A stretch of DNA of 64,000 nucleotides, taken from Leptura quadrifasciata (lineage: Eukaryota > Arthropoda > Insecta > Coleoptera > Cerambycidae). The translations under genes were made by a program, and so were the position numbers. The notes beneath the pieces are model-generated. The model worked only from the letters and a program-made list of their open reading frames with translations. It had not been told where the DNA came from and ran no database searches. Every line of letters starts with the position of its first letter. Positions within the stretch are counted from its first letter, which is position 1. The stretch is taken from contig OY776678.1 in assembly GCA_963675555.1 (NCBI GenBank), forward strand, positions 124,789,425-124,853,424, in the 5' to 3' direction. Shown here in pieces: positions 22,641 through 33,806 of the stretch.

Positions 22641-23703
22641 CCGACCGTCTTTCTCTAAAAATTGTTCTAAACCTCTTTGAGGTTATGTACCTTCGACCGG
22701 GGAGGGGGTGCTTGCAAAAAGTCCTACTTAAATGTTCGATTTTTAGGTTAGAAAACTCACTTGCGCCTAACTTCACTATGTCTTTAAAAAAATGTAAGTT
22801 ATGTTTATACATAATATTTTTTTTAGGATTACTATATAAAATATAATAGGTCCTTGTCTTAAGTTTGCTAGTGTACATAATGAAATTAATTTTGAATTGT
22901 GTTGGTACCTTAATAGCATTTTGCTGTATCTTTTACAGAAAAGGTACTTCACATAAAAGAAATTCGTACATTTGTTTTTGCTTAACCTGTCATAACCTAC
23001 GTGTTAAAAAAAAAGTACACTCAAAATCACTTTTTAGATAATCGAAATTTTTTTGTTCATTTCATCTACAGCGAAGTCAATCGGAGGACACACTCTATAT
23101 ATATTTCTGGTCCTAAAATGCATAATAAAATGCTTTTGAAATCAATGCTAAAATTAAGAAAGCGTACAAAATTCTCTACCTAACTTCTGCCGAAAGATAA
23201 CGATTATGTTCTAGTCACTTAACACTGGTTGCTGCAATTCCTTTAATTTAACACTCGAAGTGCTAATAATTATTGTACAAGGGGTGAGTCCCCACTTCCC
23301 GCGGTTAGGCTATACCGTCTTTCAATTAAATTCATTTTATGCTCAATTAAAGCGTTTAATAGATACTTGCAGGGTGTAATTTGGCCGTATAAGGAATTAC
23401 AGTGTCGCCCAAATAAAGACTAACAGAACAAATAAAGAGAAACAATTTAATAAAGACGCCGGCTTGTCGTAAAGTCGCTGTCAAATGCAGTTTTATCACA
23501 CGGAGCGCCTTCTCTTTGTTACGCTGTCAATTATTCTCTATATTTTATATGTTTGTATCATTGTTGTTTATTTCTAGGTCTTATTTTTCAAATATAATAA
23601 AACTGGACATTAAAGAGGAAACTCTTGAACCCATAATTAATATACAGTGTGTCTCACTTAAGATTGCAACAGCGTAATAATTCTTTTGTTTTTGTCCGAT
23701 TTA

Positions 23704-24110
23704 AATCAAGCTAACCTCAAAAGATAGAGGCCACCAAGGTATGTTTAAGAATACAAAATCACTTTCTATCTTTAAATGCAAGGCCATCTACAATGCTAAA
23801 TAATATTAAAAAAATCAATAAATAATAGTAGGCATTTTTTAATCAAAAAATTTATTAAAATATTAATAAAACTTAAGAAATCATTCAAAAACCTTGAATT
23901 CGAAGTTTAGTTGAATTCTAAAAAAATGAGGTTTTGATGAAAAATAGTTATTTATGCAACAAATGTGTAATAAAAAGCACTTTACAGACGAGTTGCATAC
24001 ACAATTTTTTCTACTACCGCAGTGATTACCAAAAATATATGAATAAATTGAAATACAAAAATTCTACTTACGCACTAGTGCGTAAAGTAAAATAATAAGA
24101 TATCAAGGTT
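23704..24110. repeat. extra block in M4 left arm, related to the inner element
   Basis: Its first part (CTCAAAAGATAGAGGCCACC, then AAGGT..TTTAAG) resembles the reverse complement of 27470-27690, the right subterminal part of the inner element. A later part (GAATTCGAAGTTTAGT, GATGAAAAA) also matches. It contains an 18-bp perfect palindrome at 24068-24085 (half site TTACGCACT). Confidence 0.6.
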
Positions 24111-25947
24111 AGTGTTACGCTTTTCCCTGTTCTGACCAAAAGAATGCTCAAAACAGAACAAAAGCACAACACATTTGCGAACGGCTAGCTGGTATAGTAC
24201 GGGAGCTTAAATGGGCCGTGATCAGGGAAAAATCAATTTTTATTTTATGGAAAATATTCTGTGTTAATCAGTCTAACTTTTGTCAATAAAAAGAGAGCAA
24301 TTTAAGGTAAATTATTAGTGATATTTAGAGGGCGCCATCTATAGTATATTCAATGCTGCTCTTTAAATTTTCAAAAACAAATTTCTATAGACAAATTTGA
24401 GTTATCTGAAATGTTCAATTAAAACGAGAATAGTTTAAAATAAATGTATATTAAAAGAGAAAATTGATGATTGCTATCAAAAGTATGTACAAGAAAAAAT
24501 ATTTTTTTAATATAATAAATTCAAGTCGTTGAAATTAATTTAACAATGAAATAGGTATTACCAAGTCGTAAATCGGGAGTTGGTTGATTCTGGCGAGGAG
24601 TTCCCTAGCAGTTCCAGCTTCCAGCAGTCTTGGTCCTTTGTTCTATATCTAGGGGTGATGAGATCAGTTCATATATAACCAGTAGTTCTTATCAAATCAT
24701 ATATATTTTGTGGTACTTTACTTTAATAAAATTTGAACAATTCCACTAGGGAATTTAGGTAGTTATGTACTCTAGCAATACGTGCTCCAAAAATTAGACT
24801 CAAGGTATTCTTATAATTATATAAGACAATTTAAAATAAATTCTAAATTAAATTTTCATTTATTTAAATTAATTTTTATGTTTAAATTAATCTTGATATT
24901 TGAATTAATCTTGATATTATATAAATTAATCTAGATATTATTTAAATTGGTATGAACTGAAGCCATAAGAGAGAAAAAAAATAGGTTAGCTACACTCATT
25001 GATAAACGTGAAACTATATAAAAAAATTACAGATATAATACTTTACAAAAAAAACGATAAAAAATATATGTTGAAATAATAGTTACTAAAATTTTAATTA
25101 ATAAAAGATTTACCTCTTTCTGATGTAAGCACACTATTAAATTTACGACCCAAAGATGTAATCTTGAAGAATTACTATATTTCGTAAATGAGTTCAAAAG
25201 TGGTCTGCCAATCTCAAAAGTCGAATTGAAAATGATTGTGCTTTAGTTCTATTTCAATAAAGAAAACTAATTTCGTACCAGAAAAGAACTTTAGAAATCT
25301 AAAGGAACTAAGTTGAAATAGCACCATTTTGGTAAATTCGCTAAAGTAAAGAAACCTAATTTTAATAGCTAGTGTTTATACCAATTGTGACTTTAAAAAT
25401 GCATTCTGTAAAATGTAGCGCCACCTGGTATCGAATTATGTAAGTACTACCACTATACAAATAAACGACTCTGTAAACACTAAACTATTAGTTTCTATAC
25501 CAGTAGAGGTCAGCGCTTTCCATTAAGTTGTTAATAAAGTCTGCTATAATAAATGTTAGTTTGACGTTTGACAAACTGATTTGTTACGATTTATTGGAAA
25601 TTGTCATTGGATAACCTATAAATCATAGAGGTAAGTAATTATTTAACATTAAAACCTAAATATTATGAATAATAGAAAGTATGAATTGACATATTATATA
25701 CCTGTATAGTTTCACATTAATCATTAAGTGTTAACTGTAGTTAAATAAAGTTATGTTTTAGGATGAAGCCGCCTGGAAGACTGGAACTGTACAAAAAATG
25801 ATAAAATGATATGAAATATAACTAAACTATGATTAACATACAAGCCTTATTAAAGTATGGTACTAACAATAACAGTACAAAACTGTTATACACTATATTT
25901 AACAAATAGTTGCAATCTTCAGTGAATTTCAGCTACAATGTGTTATA

Positions 25948-27747
25948 CAGGGCGCGTTAAGCATAAGGAAATATGGGGAAATTTGAATAAATCATAAATT
26001 TAATTATTCAAATGTTACATTAGTTGTTGAATAATGTTACATTCCAACTACGAGTAGATATACTTGTTATGTAAAAAAATTAACACATCGGTACGTAAAA
26101 TTTATCGCTTTAATGAAAATTATGTGAATAAATTATACAATTCCTACAACAAAAACCACATTAAATATTGTTCTAAAAAGGTAATGTAAGCAAAACTTGT
26201 AACTTATAAATAACTAATTTATTGTAACATTAAAATAAAATATGATTATTACAGATGCACCGATAGACATTTTTTACTTTTTTACTTTACGCATTAGTGC
26301 ATATAGTTTAACTTTACGCACTACACAGCGTGCGTAAAGTGAGTACTTCACGCACGGTAATAGAACAAATCATTGTAGGCATTTTAATAAAAATTATTTC
26401 TAAATTTATTTTTTTTAAACAATTTACACAAGTGAATAATAAATACAATCAAAAGAATTGAATATTATGTTCTATCAAACCTCCATCAGCCCTAATGCAT
26501 ATCCTCAATTCGCTTTCTGGTATTGTTCATAACTTTTCGTAGATTTGCAGGCGTAATTTCAGCGCAAGATTGCCTAATCCGGTTTTCCATTTGTAGCCTA
26601 CTAGCCTAGTGGCTACGTTTTGTAGATTTCATCCTTTAGAAACCCCCATAAAAAAGTCCAATCGCGTGAGATCAGGTGACCTCGGGGGCCAATTAATAAA
26701 AGGGCTATTTTTTCCAATCTACCTCCGGGGAAAGTTGTCGTTTAGCCAATCCCGTACTACCATTGCATTGTGGATTGTGCCTCCATCAAGTTGAAATATC
26801 ACATTGTTGTATGCAATAAAGGGCAAGTTTTCAATTTCGATTGAAAATTCAATTTGCAAAAAAATTAGAAAAAATCCCTCAGAAAAATAAGGCCCAATTA
26901 TTTGTTCATTCAAAATATCGCACCACATATTCGCTTTTCTGACTGGCGTCGACAGTTTACAACCCAATGAGGGTTTTCAATGGACCAATATCTAGTATTT
27001 TGAGAGTTAACTGTGCCATTAGTTGTAAATGTCACTTGATCTGAGAATAAAATATTTAAAAAAATTAGGGTTGTTCAAAAATTCTCCCTGACACCAAAAG
27101 CAATATTCCAGCCGAATTTCTTCGTGTGCAAGAAAACACGCAAATTGTGGACATTCTTCTTAGGCTACACCTTGGATTTTTTCTCATAAACAGAAGAATT
27201 TCTGCACCTCTAACATGACCCCTCACACGTTGTTGTTGTTTGTTGCACACTTTCCCAGTTCTACTGAATAAATTATTAATTTGTCAAACTTTTACGTGGT
27301 CTATTGGGAGTCGATCTGGATGCCGATTATTAAATTCTGTAGCAGCTAGCAGCTTCCCTCGTTGTACGAGAATTATCACCAATTAAACTAACAATTTCCA
27401 CTTTTCCGCAGTTGTATTTTAATTGAAATAAAATATGCTAGAATACAAAAAATCGGACAGAAGGCCAACAAATTTACTTGACAACTAATCTGACATTTAT
27501 AAAATTGTATCAGTAGAATCAAAGGAGTCAGAGCATGCTTATCAAAATAAGAATTTTAGGACTGGAATGTTTTTCATCAAGCACTCATTTTTATAAAAGA
27601 ATTTTACTAAATTTCGGATTCAGAGTTTTGTCTTAAATAGACCTTGGTGACCTGTATCTTTTGAGATCAGTTTGATTTAATGTAACATTTGAATAATTTA
27701 CCATTTATTCAAATTTCCCCATATTTCCTTATGCTTAACGCGCCCTG
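25948..27747. mobile_element. inner mariner-like element at the centre of M4
   Basis: Inverted ends CAGGGCGCGTTAAGCATAAG (25948 onward, and mirrored to 27747), about 70 bp long, each bordered by TA. Outside them the M4 arms continue as mirror images (GTGAATTTCAGCTACAA on both sides, with 12 extra bases on the right). Contains a decayed transposase on the minus strand. Confidence 0.8.
26465..27420 (-). pseudogene. decayed transposase of the inner M4 element
   Basis: Minus-strand fragments in order: SRTTREAA-like N-terminus (near 27380), NNRHPDRLPIDHV, a fragment at 27250-27065 including NPRCSLRRMSTI, SDQVTFTTNG (first Asp present), NTRYWSIENPHWVVNC, then 26967-26719 with IIGPYF and FQLDGGTIHNAMVVRDWL (second Asp), WPPRSPDLTRLDFF (third Asp) and GGLIEH near the end. 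It is the same subfamily as the intact M3 transposase at 46.1-47.2 kb. Multiple frameshifts and stops inactivate it although all three acidic positions can be read. Confidence 0.82.
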
Positions 27748-29706
27748 TATAACACCTGGATGGACTTTTGTAGCTGAAATTCACTAAAGATTGCAACTAT
27801 TTGTTAAATATAGTGTTTAACAATTTTGTACCGTTATTGTTAATACCATACTTTAATAAGTCTTGTATATTAATCATAGTTTAGTTATATTTCATTTCAT
27901 TTTATCATTTTTGTACAGTTTCCAGTTCTTCCAGGCGGCTTCATCCTAAAACATAACTTTATTTAACTACAGTTAACACTTAATGATTAATGTGAAACTA
28001 TACAGGTATATAATATGTCAATTCATACTTTCTATTATTCATAATATTTATGTTTAAATGTTAATAATTACTTACCTCTATGATTTATAGGTTATCCAAT
28101 GGCAATTTGCAATAAATCATAATAAATCAGTTTGTGAAACCAACATTTATTATCGCAGACTTTATTAACAACTTAATGTAAAGCACTGACCTATACTGGT
28201 ATAGAAACTAATAGTTTAGTGTTTATAGAGTCGTTTATTTGTATAGTGATGGTACTTACATAATTCGATACCAGGTGGCGCTACCTTTTACAGAATGCAT
28301 TTATAAAGCCACAATTAATTGGTATAAACACTACCTATTAAAATTAGGTTTCTTTACTTTTGCGAATTTACCAAAATGGTGATTATTGTGTTTCCTAACG
28401 TGCTATTTCAACTTAGTTTCTTTACATTTATAAAGTTCTTTTCTGGTACGAAATTAGTTTTCTTTATTCAAGTAGTGGCATAGAACAATCATTTTCTATT
28501 CGACTTTTGAGATTGGCAGACAACTTTTGAACTCATTTACGAAATATAGTAATTTTTCAAGATTACTTTAGGTCGTAAATTAATAGTGTGCTTACATCAG
28601 AAAGAGGTAAATCTTTTATTAATTAAAATTTTGGTAACTATCATTTCAACATATATTTTTTTATCGTTTTTTAAAGTATTGTGTCTGTAATTTTTTTATA
28701 CAGTTTCACGTTTATCAGTGAGTGTAGCTAATCTATTTTTTTTTCCCCTTATAGCTTCAGTTCATACCAATTTAAATATTAAGATTAATTTAAACATAAA
28801 AGGATTCACTTTAAATAAAAATTAATTTAAATAAAAATTAATTTACATAAATGAAAATTTAATTTAGAATTCATTTTAAATTTATATTTGAGATTTAATC
28901 CGAATTGAAAATCAGAATTTACCTTCATGATTCATCCTGTCTTATATAATTATAATGATACTTTGAGGCTTGATCATCATAATTGAGATTATGATATATG
29001 TATTTTTGGAGCACGTATTGCTAGAGTACGTAATTACCTGAATTCCCCAGTAGAATTGTTCAAATTTTATTAAAATAAAGTACCAGAAAATATTTATGCT
29101 TTGATAAGAACAACTGGTTATATGAACTGATCCCATCACCGCTAGATATAGAATAAAGGACCAAGACTGCTGGAAGCTGGAACTGCTAGGAAACTCCTCG
29201 CCAGAATCAATCAAATTAATTTCCATGACTTGAATTTATTATATTAAAATATATTTTTTTTTCTTGTACATACTTTTTACAGCAATCATCAATTTTCTCT
29301 TTTAATATACATTTATTTTAAAGTATTCTCGTTTTAACTGAACTTTTCAGATAACTCAAATTTGTCTATAGAAATTTTTTTTTGAAAATTTAAAGCGCAG
29401 CACTGAATATACTATAGATGGCGCCCTCTAAATATCACTAATAATTTACCTTAAATTGTTCTCTTTAATATTGACAAAAATTAGGCTGATTAACAGAATA
29501 TTTTCCATAAAATAAAAATTGATTTTTCCCTGCTCACGGCCCATTTAAGCTCCCGTACTATACCAGCTAGCTGTTCGCAAATATGTTGTTCTTTTGTTCT
29601 GTAATGAGCATTCTTTTGGTCTGAAGAGAAGAAAAGCGTAACATTAAGTCAGATAAAAAACAAAAGAATTATTACGTTGTTACACTCGTAAGTGAGACAC
29701 ACTGTA

Positions 29707-30845
29707 TGTGAAATAATTTTAATTTTTTTTAATTAGAACTCATTCTACAGTTGTCTGAAATGAAAATACTGCTACAAAAATATTTTTACACCGATTCTAC
29801 ATTTCTCAAATCCTCACTGTGACTACTTCGCAAAAAAAACTGTTTGTTCTTAAATTAGCCATAAACTGTTATGTTTATTATACATTGGAAGATCGAAAGG
29901 CAAATACTGCATATTGCATCAAAGTATTAGGTAAGTTTTTTTTACTGGGCACAATATGTTGTAGAATACGAAACGAGACTTCGCAGCAAACAAAATGATC
30001 AAATATAAAACCCTCCCTAAGGAACGGAATCAAATCTAGCAGTATAACAATGTTTGCTGAGCGTGTACGGAATGAAAAACCACAAGAATATAGAGGATTC
30101 GACGTTTATAATGCAATATACGCGGTGACAACATAAGACGACGATATTGGTATTGTCGGTAAAATTGCACAGGACTATTTAATACAGCCATTAATAGGTG
30201 AAATTCGCTTAAAAACAATTTTACACAACTGTAACAAATAACTGTATTACTTTATGGTGCAAAATATTTTTCCCGCCCTTCTTTGTAATTTACATAGAAA
30301 TCGAAGACGTGAAAAAATGTTCACATTTGTCTTATAAAATGGAAGAACAAACCACTGTATCATCCAGTGGTTATATAAAAATGTTGGCAAGTTGGCACTT
30401 TTGTTAGATCAACAATTCGAATTTACTGCATGTGACATGATGCACAAAGCAATGCTTCGCTAACGTTAAAAGTATATAACGCACTAGTCAACAAAGAAAT
30501 CTATCTCCACACCGAATGGATCTGATATACAGATAGTATCCATCCATCACGTCGACCCTCGACAATGTCTTAATAGAAATAATTGTTATTGAGTCTTGTA
30601 GAAAATCCGGGAATGAATAGATATAATATGAACTGACAAACGTCGTTAAAATGATGTATGTCGCTGTTAGGTTAGACGTAACACCCCGATCGATGAAGTG
30701 ACCGTCACCACCAGTTACTAAGAAGATATCAACAAACAGCTATTGTTATTAATTTAGTTATTCTAGTTCCAGTAATAAGTTCCCAATATATAAAAAACGC
30801 AACAAAAACTTTACGACATAATTACGATTTATTATTTTCTCAAGT
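29707..30845. other. 1.1-kb stretch, no gene; ends with LINE 5' leader
   Basis: No gene recognised. The last ~55 bp (30791-30845) probably belong to the 5' leader of the LINE that follows and include one half of the inverted repeat at 30791-30816. Confidence 0.4.
30791..30816. repeat. inverted-repeat partner of 35648-35673
   Basis: AACGCAACAAAAACTTTACG and flanking bases (about 26 bp) are the reverse complement of 35648-35673. The pair brackets the CR1-type LINE. Confidence 0.75.
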
Positions 30846-30950
30846 ATGATGTCTTCAAGTATGGTGTCTTCAGGAAACGACGACAGTTCGCAGAGCTCCT
30901 GTTCTGTTCATTATAAATGTTGCAAAAATAGACAATTTATACATTACGTT
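30846..30950 (+). pseudogene. LINE ORF1, N-terminal part before the SINE
   Basis: Starts with two adjacent ATGs (30846, 30849): MMSSSMVSSGN, then SSCSVHYKCCKNRQFIHYV up to the insertion. The Cys/His pattern (CSVHYKCC) is the first half of a PHD-like zinc-binding region, completed after the SINE by CVKCHSVFHKSC. The frame before the SINE and the frame after the second target duplication are the same, which shows one interrupted gene. PHD-like plus esterase ORF1 proteins are known in CR1-group LINEs; the role is RNP formation and nucleic-acid binding. Confidence 0.75.
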
Positions 30951-31339
30951 GGGGGCGAGCGTAGGTGCGTCTTTACTATGTACATACTTCGGTATGCGAT
31001 GTAAAGCAACGACAGGCGCGGTTAGTACTTGGATTGGTGACCATTCCAACGGAAACCGCGTTCTCGCCTCACACATCTTCCAGCGGCTTGTATATCAGTG
31101 TATGCGCGGAAGCTATACAACCTTAGGCGAGGGTTGTATAGGAGATATACCATCCTTCGGAGGGATGTAAAGCCGTCGGTCCCTTGTCTATTAAATGTTA
31201 GGCAAGTAAAAGATCCCTACTCTTCTTAAGGGAAGAGGTTCGGCTAAATTCCTGGTTGGGGGTAGCTCGTCTACAGGCGTCGGTGTTAGGCCTCAGTAGC
31301 GGAAATAGGCCGACGTTAAATAAATGTATAAAAAAAAAA
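30951..31339 (+). mobile_element. 5S-rRNA-derived SINE (SINE3-like)
   Basis: The head (about 30951-31070) reads like the 3' half of a 5S rRNA: AAGCAACGACAGGCGCGGTT, AGTACTTGGATTGGTGACC and CGGAAACCGCGTTCTCG correspond to the box A, intermediate element and box C of the Pol III type 1 promoter. A body follows with AAAGCCGTCGGTCCC and a run of A ending at 31340. Flanking direct repeats ATACATTACGTT at 30939-30950 and 31340-31351 are a 12-bp target-site duplication. The element interrupts LINE ORF1. SINEs with 5S-derived heads are established; which family this belongs to I cannot say. Confidence 0.85.
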
Positions 31340-31993
31340 ATACATTACGTTTGTGTAAAATGTCATAGTGTATTCCATAAGAGTTGTGTTGTAAAATTCA
31401 AGAAACAAATTCGTTTTATTAAACAAAATAAAATAGTTTGCTGTGGCGATGATAGTGAAAGTGACCAGGAAGAAGAAGAAAAAAGCCTTTTAGAAAAAAC
31501 AATTGGTGAGCTCGGTAAGGATAATGATTTAAAAGATAAGTATATAAACAAATTAAGGGCTGATAACAAATTGTTCATAAGTGAGGCATTTAAAAGAGAG
31601 GATGAATTAAATGAGCTATTACAAAAACAAGAACTAATTATTAAGGAATTAGAAAAATGTATAGCCGAATTGCAAAAACGACTGGAATTAAATAAAAAGA
31701 AACTAAGTAAAACAGTTAGTACTCAAACAAATAAAAACACCAAGGATATATCGATCTGTACTGATTTATCACTAAATAGTTTTGGAAATGAAATAGGTCA
31801 GTCAAATGAGTCTGCAATTGGGAACCATATTGGAAAAGATTTAAATACAATAGATAACAATTATGAGGCCTCCAATATTAATAATCTATCAATTAATAAT
31901 AGTGAAACTATGTTAAAGCGACAAATGCTTATTGTATGCGACGACCTAGACAAGAGATTAAGCTGGGAGCAGAAAAATTATGGATACAAATAA
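31340..31993 (+). pseudogene. LINE ORF1, middle part after the SINE
   Basis: Resumes in the original frame with YVCVKCHSVFHKSC..., finishing the PHD-like zinc region. It continues with an acidic stretch (ESDQEEEEKSLLEKT) and a long charged heptad-rich region (DKYINKLRADN, ELNELLQKQELIIKELEK, ELQKRLELNKKKL) that should form a coiled coil. The open frame extends back into the SINE to 31256, but that codon is TTG and no ATG lies in the SINE part, so translation from there is doubtful. A frameshift at about 31980-31990 leads into the esterase part. Confidence 0.75.
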
Positions 31994-32564
31994 ATACTTC
32001 ATCACTACCGTACTGAAACCAGGGGCACTATTACATCAAGTAATGGAGAATGTAGATTCTCTAACAAAAAATTTTACCCTTGAAGATTTTGTAATAATTA
32101 TAGGAGGGTCAAACGACATAAAAAACAATAAAACCCCATCATTTAAATATATATGCAACAAGTTGAAGTCATGTACGAATACTAACGTCTTGTTTTCCTC
32201 TATTCCTCTTAATATATCACATAGTAGAAAAAAACATGTTATTAAATATAATTTAAAACTTCATGATTTTTTGCAAAAATTCAATAACTGTACAGAAGGC
32301 AGGATCCATTATATTGATATGAATACGAAAAATGGTTTAAAATTAAGCTGCAATGCATTCTCCAATTTATTTAAAAAATGCATTCTTTCAAATGCTCCTG
32401 CAAAGAATTTAACATTTGTAAAAATTCAAGACATAAACAGACAAACGTTACCGGAGGGACAACTAAAGGACCAACCGCAGGAAATGGCTCCTAGAGGGGG
32501 AAATATGAATCAAAGCCATAATTTTTTAGACTCAGGTCCATTAGGGACAATTGTGATAGTTTAG
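31980..32564 (+). pseudogene. LINE ORF1, C-terminal SGNH/GDSL-esterase-like part
   Basis: After the frameshift: YFITTVLKPGALLHQVMENV and FVIIIGGSNDIKNN, with the GxND block of SGNH hydrolases. The preceding frame ends LIVCDDLDKRLSW, where other esterases have a GDS nucleophile block; here Cys-Asp-Asp stands in that place, so the catalytic Ser is not visible. It then runs through VLFSSIPLNISHSR and a less conserved tail to a stop at 32562-32564. The ORF2 frame begins in the overlap. Esterase-bearing ORF1 proteins are typical of CR1/jockey-type elements. Confidence 0.75.
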
Positions 32565-33805
32565 TGTTAGATAGGGACCATTTTGATAACAGTAAAGCTC
32601 TTACTATTTTTCATTTGAACATACAATGTATGCGAAATAAAATTAATGAATTTGAGATATTTCTCGATGAAAATAATTTGGATTTTTTGTGTATAAGTGA
32701 GCATTGGATGTTATATGATGAAATTTCTTGTATATCGCTGAAGAATTATAGACTGATCTCGGAATTTTCGAGAACTAACGCTGTACATGGGGAAGTTGCA
32801 ATATATTGCTCAAACAAATATAACTCTATCCAAATAAAAGACGTAAACAGTTTGTCTATTGAATTGCACTGTGAGGTAGCGGGAATAACTTTTAATAATG
32901 TTCATATTTTATCTGTTTATAGATCTCCCAATGGAGATTTTAATATATTTCTAGAAAGGTTATCATTGGTATTAGACATAGTTACTAAGAATAATAAAAA
33001 AACTGTTGTAACTGGAGATTTTAATGTACATTTTAATACGAATGAAAGAAACCTTAATCTACTGTTGAATGTTTTTCGTTCGTATGGTTTTCATCATGTA
33101 AACACTGCAAATACTAGAAACAATGTTTGTTTAGATAACATTTTTATTAATTTTAACTGTAATTTTAAATGTGAGATATTGGACCCAAGACTCTCAGAAC
33201 ATAAAGGAGTATTATTAACGACATATGAATTTAAACCTAAAACTGTATATAAAAGAATAAATTTTAGGCCTATTACTGATGCTGGTTCGTATTGTCTAAA
33301 CAACCATTTGCTAAACACTGACTGGAATTTTATAAATAATAATAATATAAACGTAGGGAATAAATTTCATCTGTTTATTAATGTAATAACATCGGCTGTT
33401 GAACAATCATTTCCTGAAAAAACAAAATTAGTAAACGCATCAAAAATACCAAAAATAAACTGGTTTAATGACGAACTACGGCGTAGAAGGGACAAATTAC
33501 ATTTTCTTGAAGATATTTATAAACAAAATCCCACAACATATTTAAAAAATTTTATAAAAATACAACGACATCAGTACAGGTCGGAACTTGCTAAAGCAAA
33601 AAAAGAAGCAAACTCTAATTTTATTGAAAGTTCAAAAAACCCTCAAAAAGCAATGTGGCAAATTATAAATACAAACAATAACCAAACAGAAAACATATCA
33701 GATATCTCCCCAGATGAATTTAATTTACATTTTGCAAATGTCGCTGAGAAAGTGTTAAACAATCTACCAGTTACTGATATAGATCATAAGGATTTTTTTA
33801 AATAG
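32564..33805 (+). pseudogene. LINE ORF2, AP-like endonuclease domain and linker
   Basis: Endonuclease motifs in order: FHLNIQCMRNKINEFEIF, LCISEHWM (catalytic E), ILSVYRSP (Y), VVTGDFNVHF (D and N), CLDNIFIN and LSEHKGVLL (His motif). This domain nicks the target DNA for target-primed reverse transcription. A linker region follows (INWFNDELRRRRDKL, KAMWQIINTNNN). The frame closes at FFK followed by TAG at 33803-33805, in a run of T; the RT continues in the next frame, so I infer a 1- or 2-base indel there. Its overlap with the end of ORF1 suggests coupled translation in the parent element. Confidence 0.88.
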
Positions 33806-33806
33806 A

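Larger units (their letters stand above)
19287..23642. other. 4.3-kb stretch without a recognised gene
   Basis: Open frames of 60-92 codons here match nothing I know. Contains a lone mariner-type end (19452-19475), a perfect hairpin (21874-21934), a short dispersed duplicate (about 21932-22250) and an imperfect tandem repeat (22515-22640). GC content rises locally at 22.3-22.7 kb. Confidence 0.45.
23645..29704. mobile_element. 6-kb palindromic element M4 (nested mariner-like)
   Basis: Ends are CAGTGTGTCTCACTTA and its reverse complement, flanked by TA (23643-23644, 29705-29706). Arms of about 1.8-2.3 kb (23645-25947 and 27748-29704) are reverse complements over almost their whole length, for example GTATAGTACGGGAGCTTAA near 24195 against its mirror near 29560. 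The left arm has an extra ~400 bp (23704-24110). A smaller element with its own CAGGGCGCGTTAAGC ends sits at the centre. The arms contain no recognisable coding sequence. Confidence 0.82.

Noticed and set aside
22366..22658. overlapping short frames in a GC-richer patch as host genes
   Set aside because: They overlap on opposite strands, contain an imperfect tandem repeat and resemble no known protein.
30951..31070. functional 5S rRNA gene
   Set aside because: Only the 3' half is recognisable, with substitutions. It is flanked by a 12-bp target duplication and joined to a SINE body and poly-A.
31256..31339. apparent N-terminus of a 245-residue protein at 31256
   Set aside because: The segment is SINE sequence, begins at TTG and has no ATG. 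The true ORF1 start lies before the SINE at 30846.
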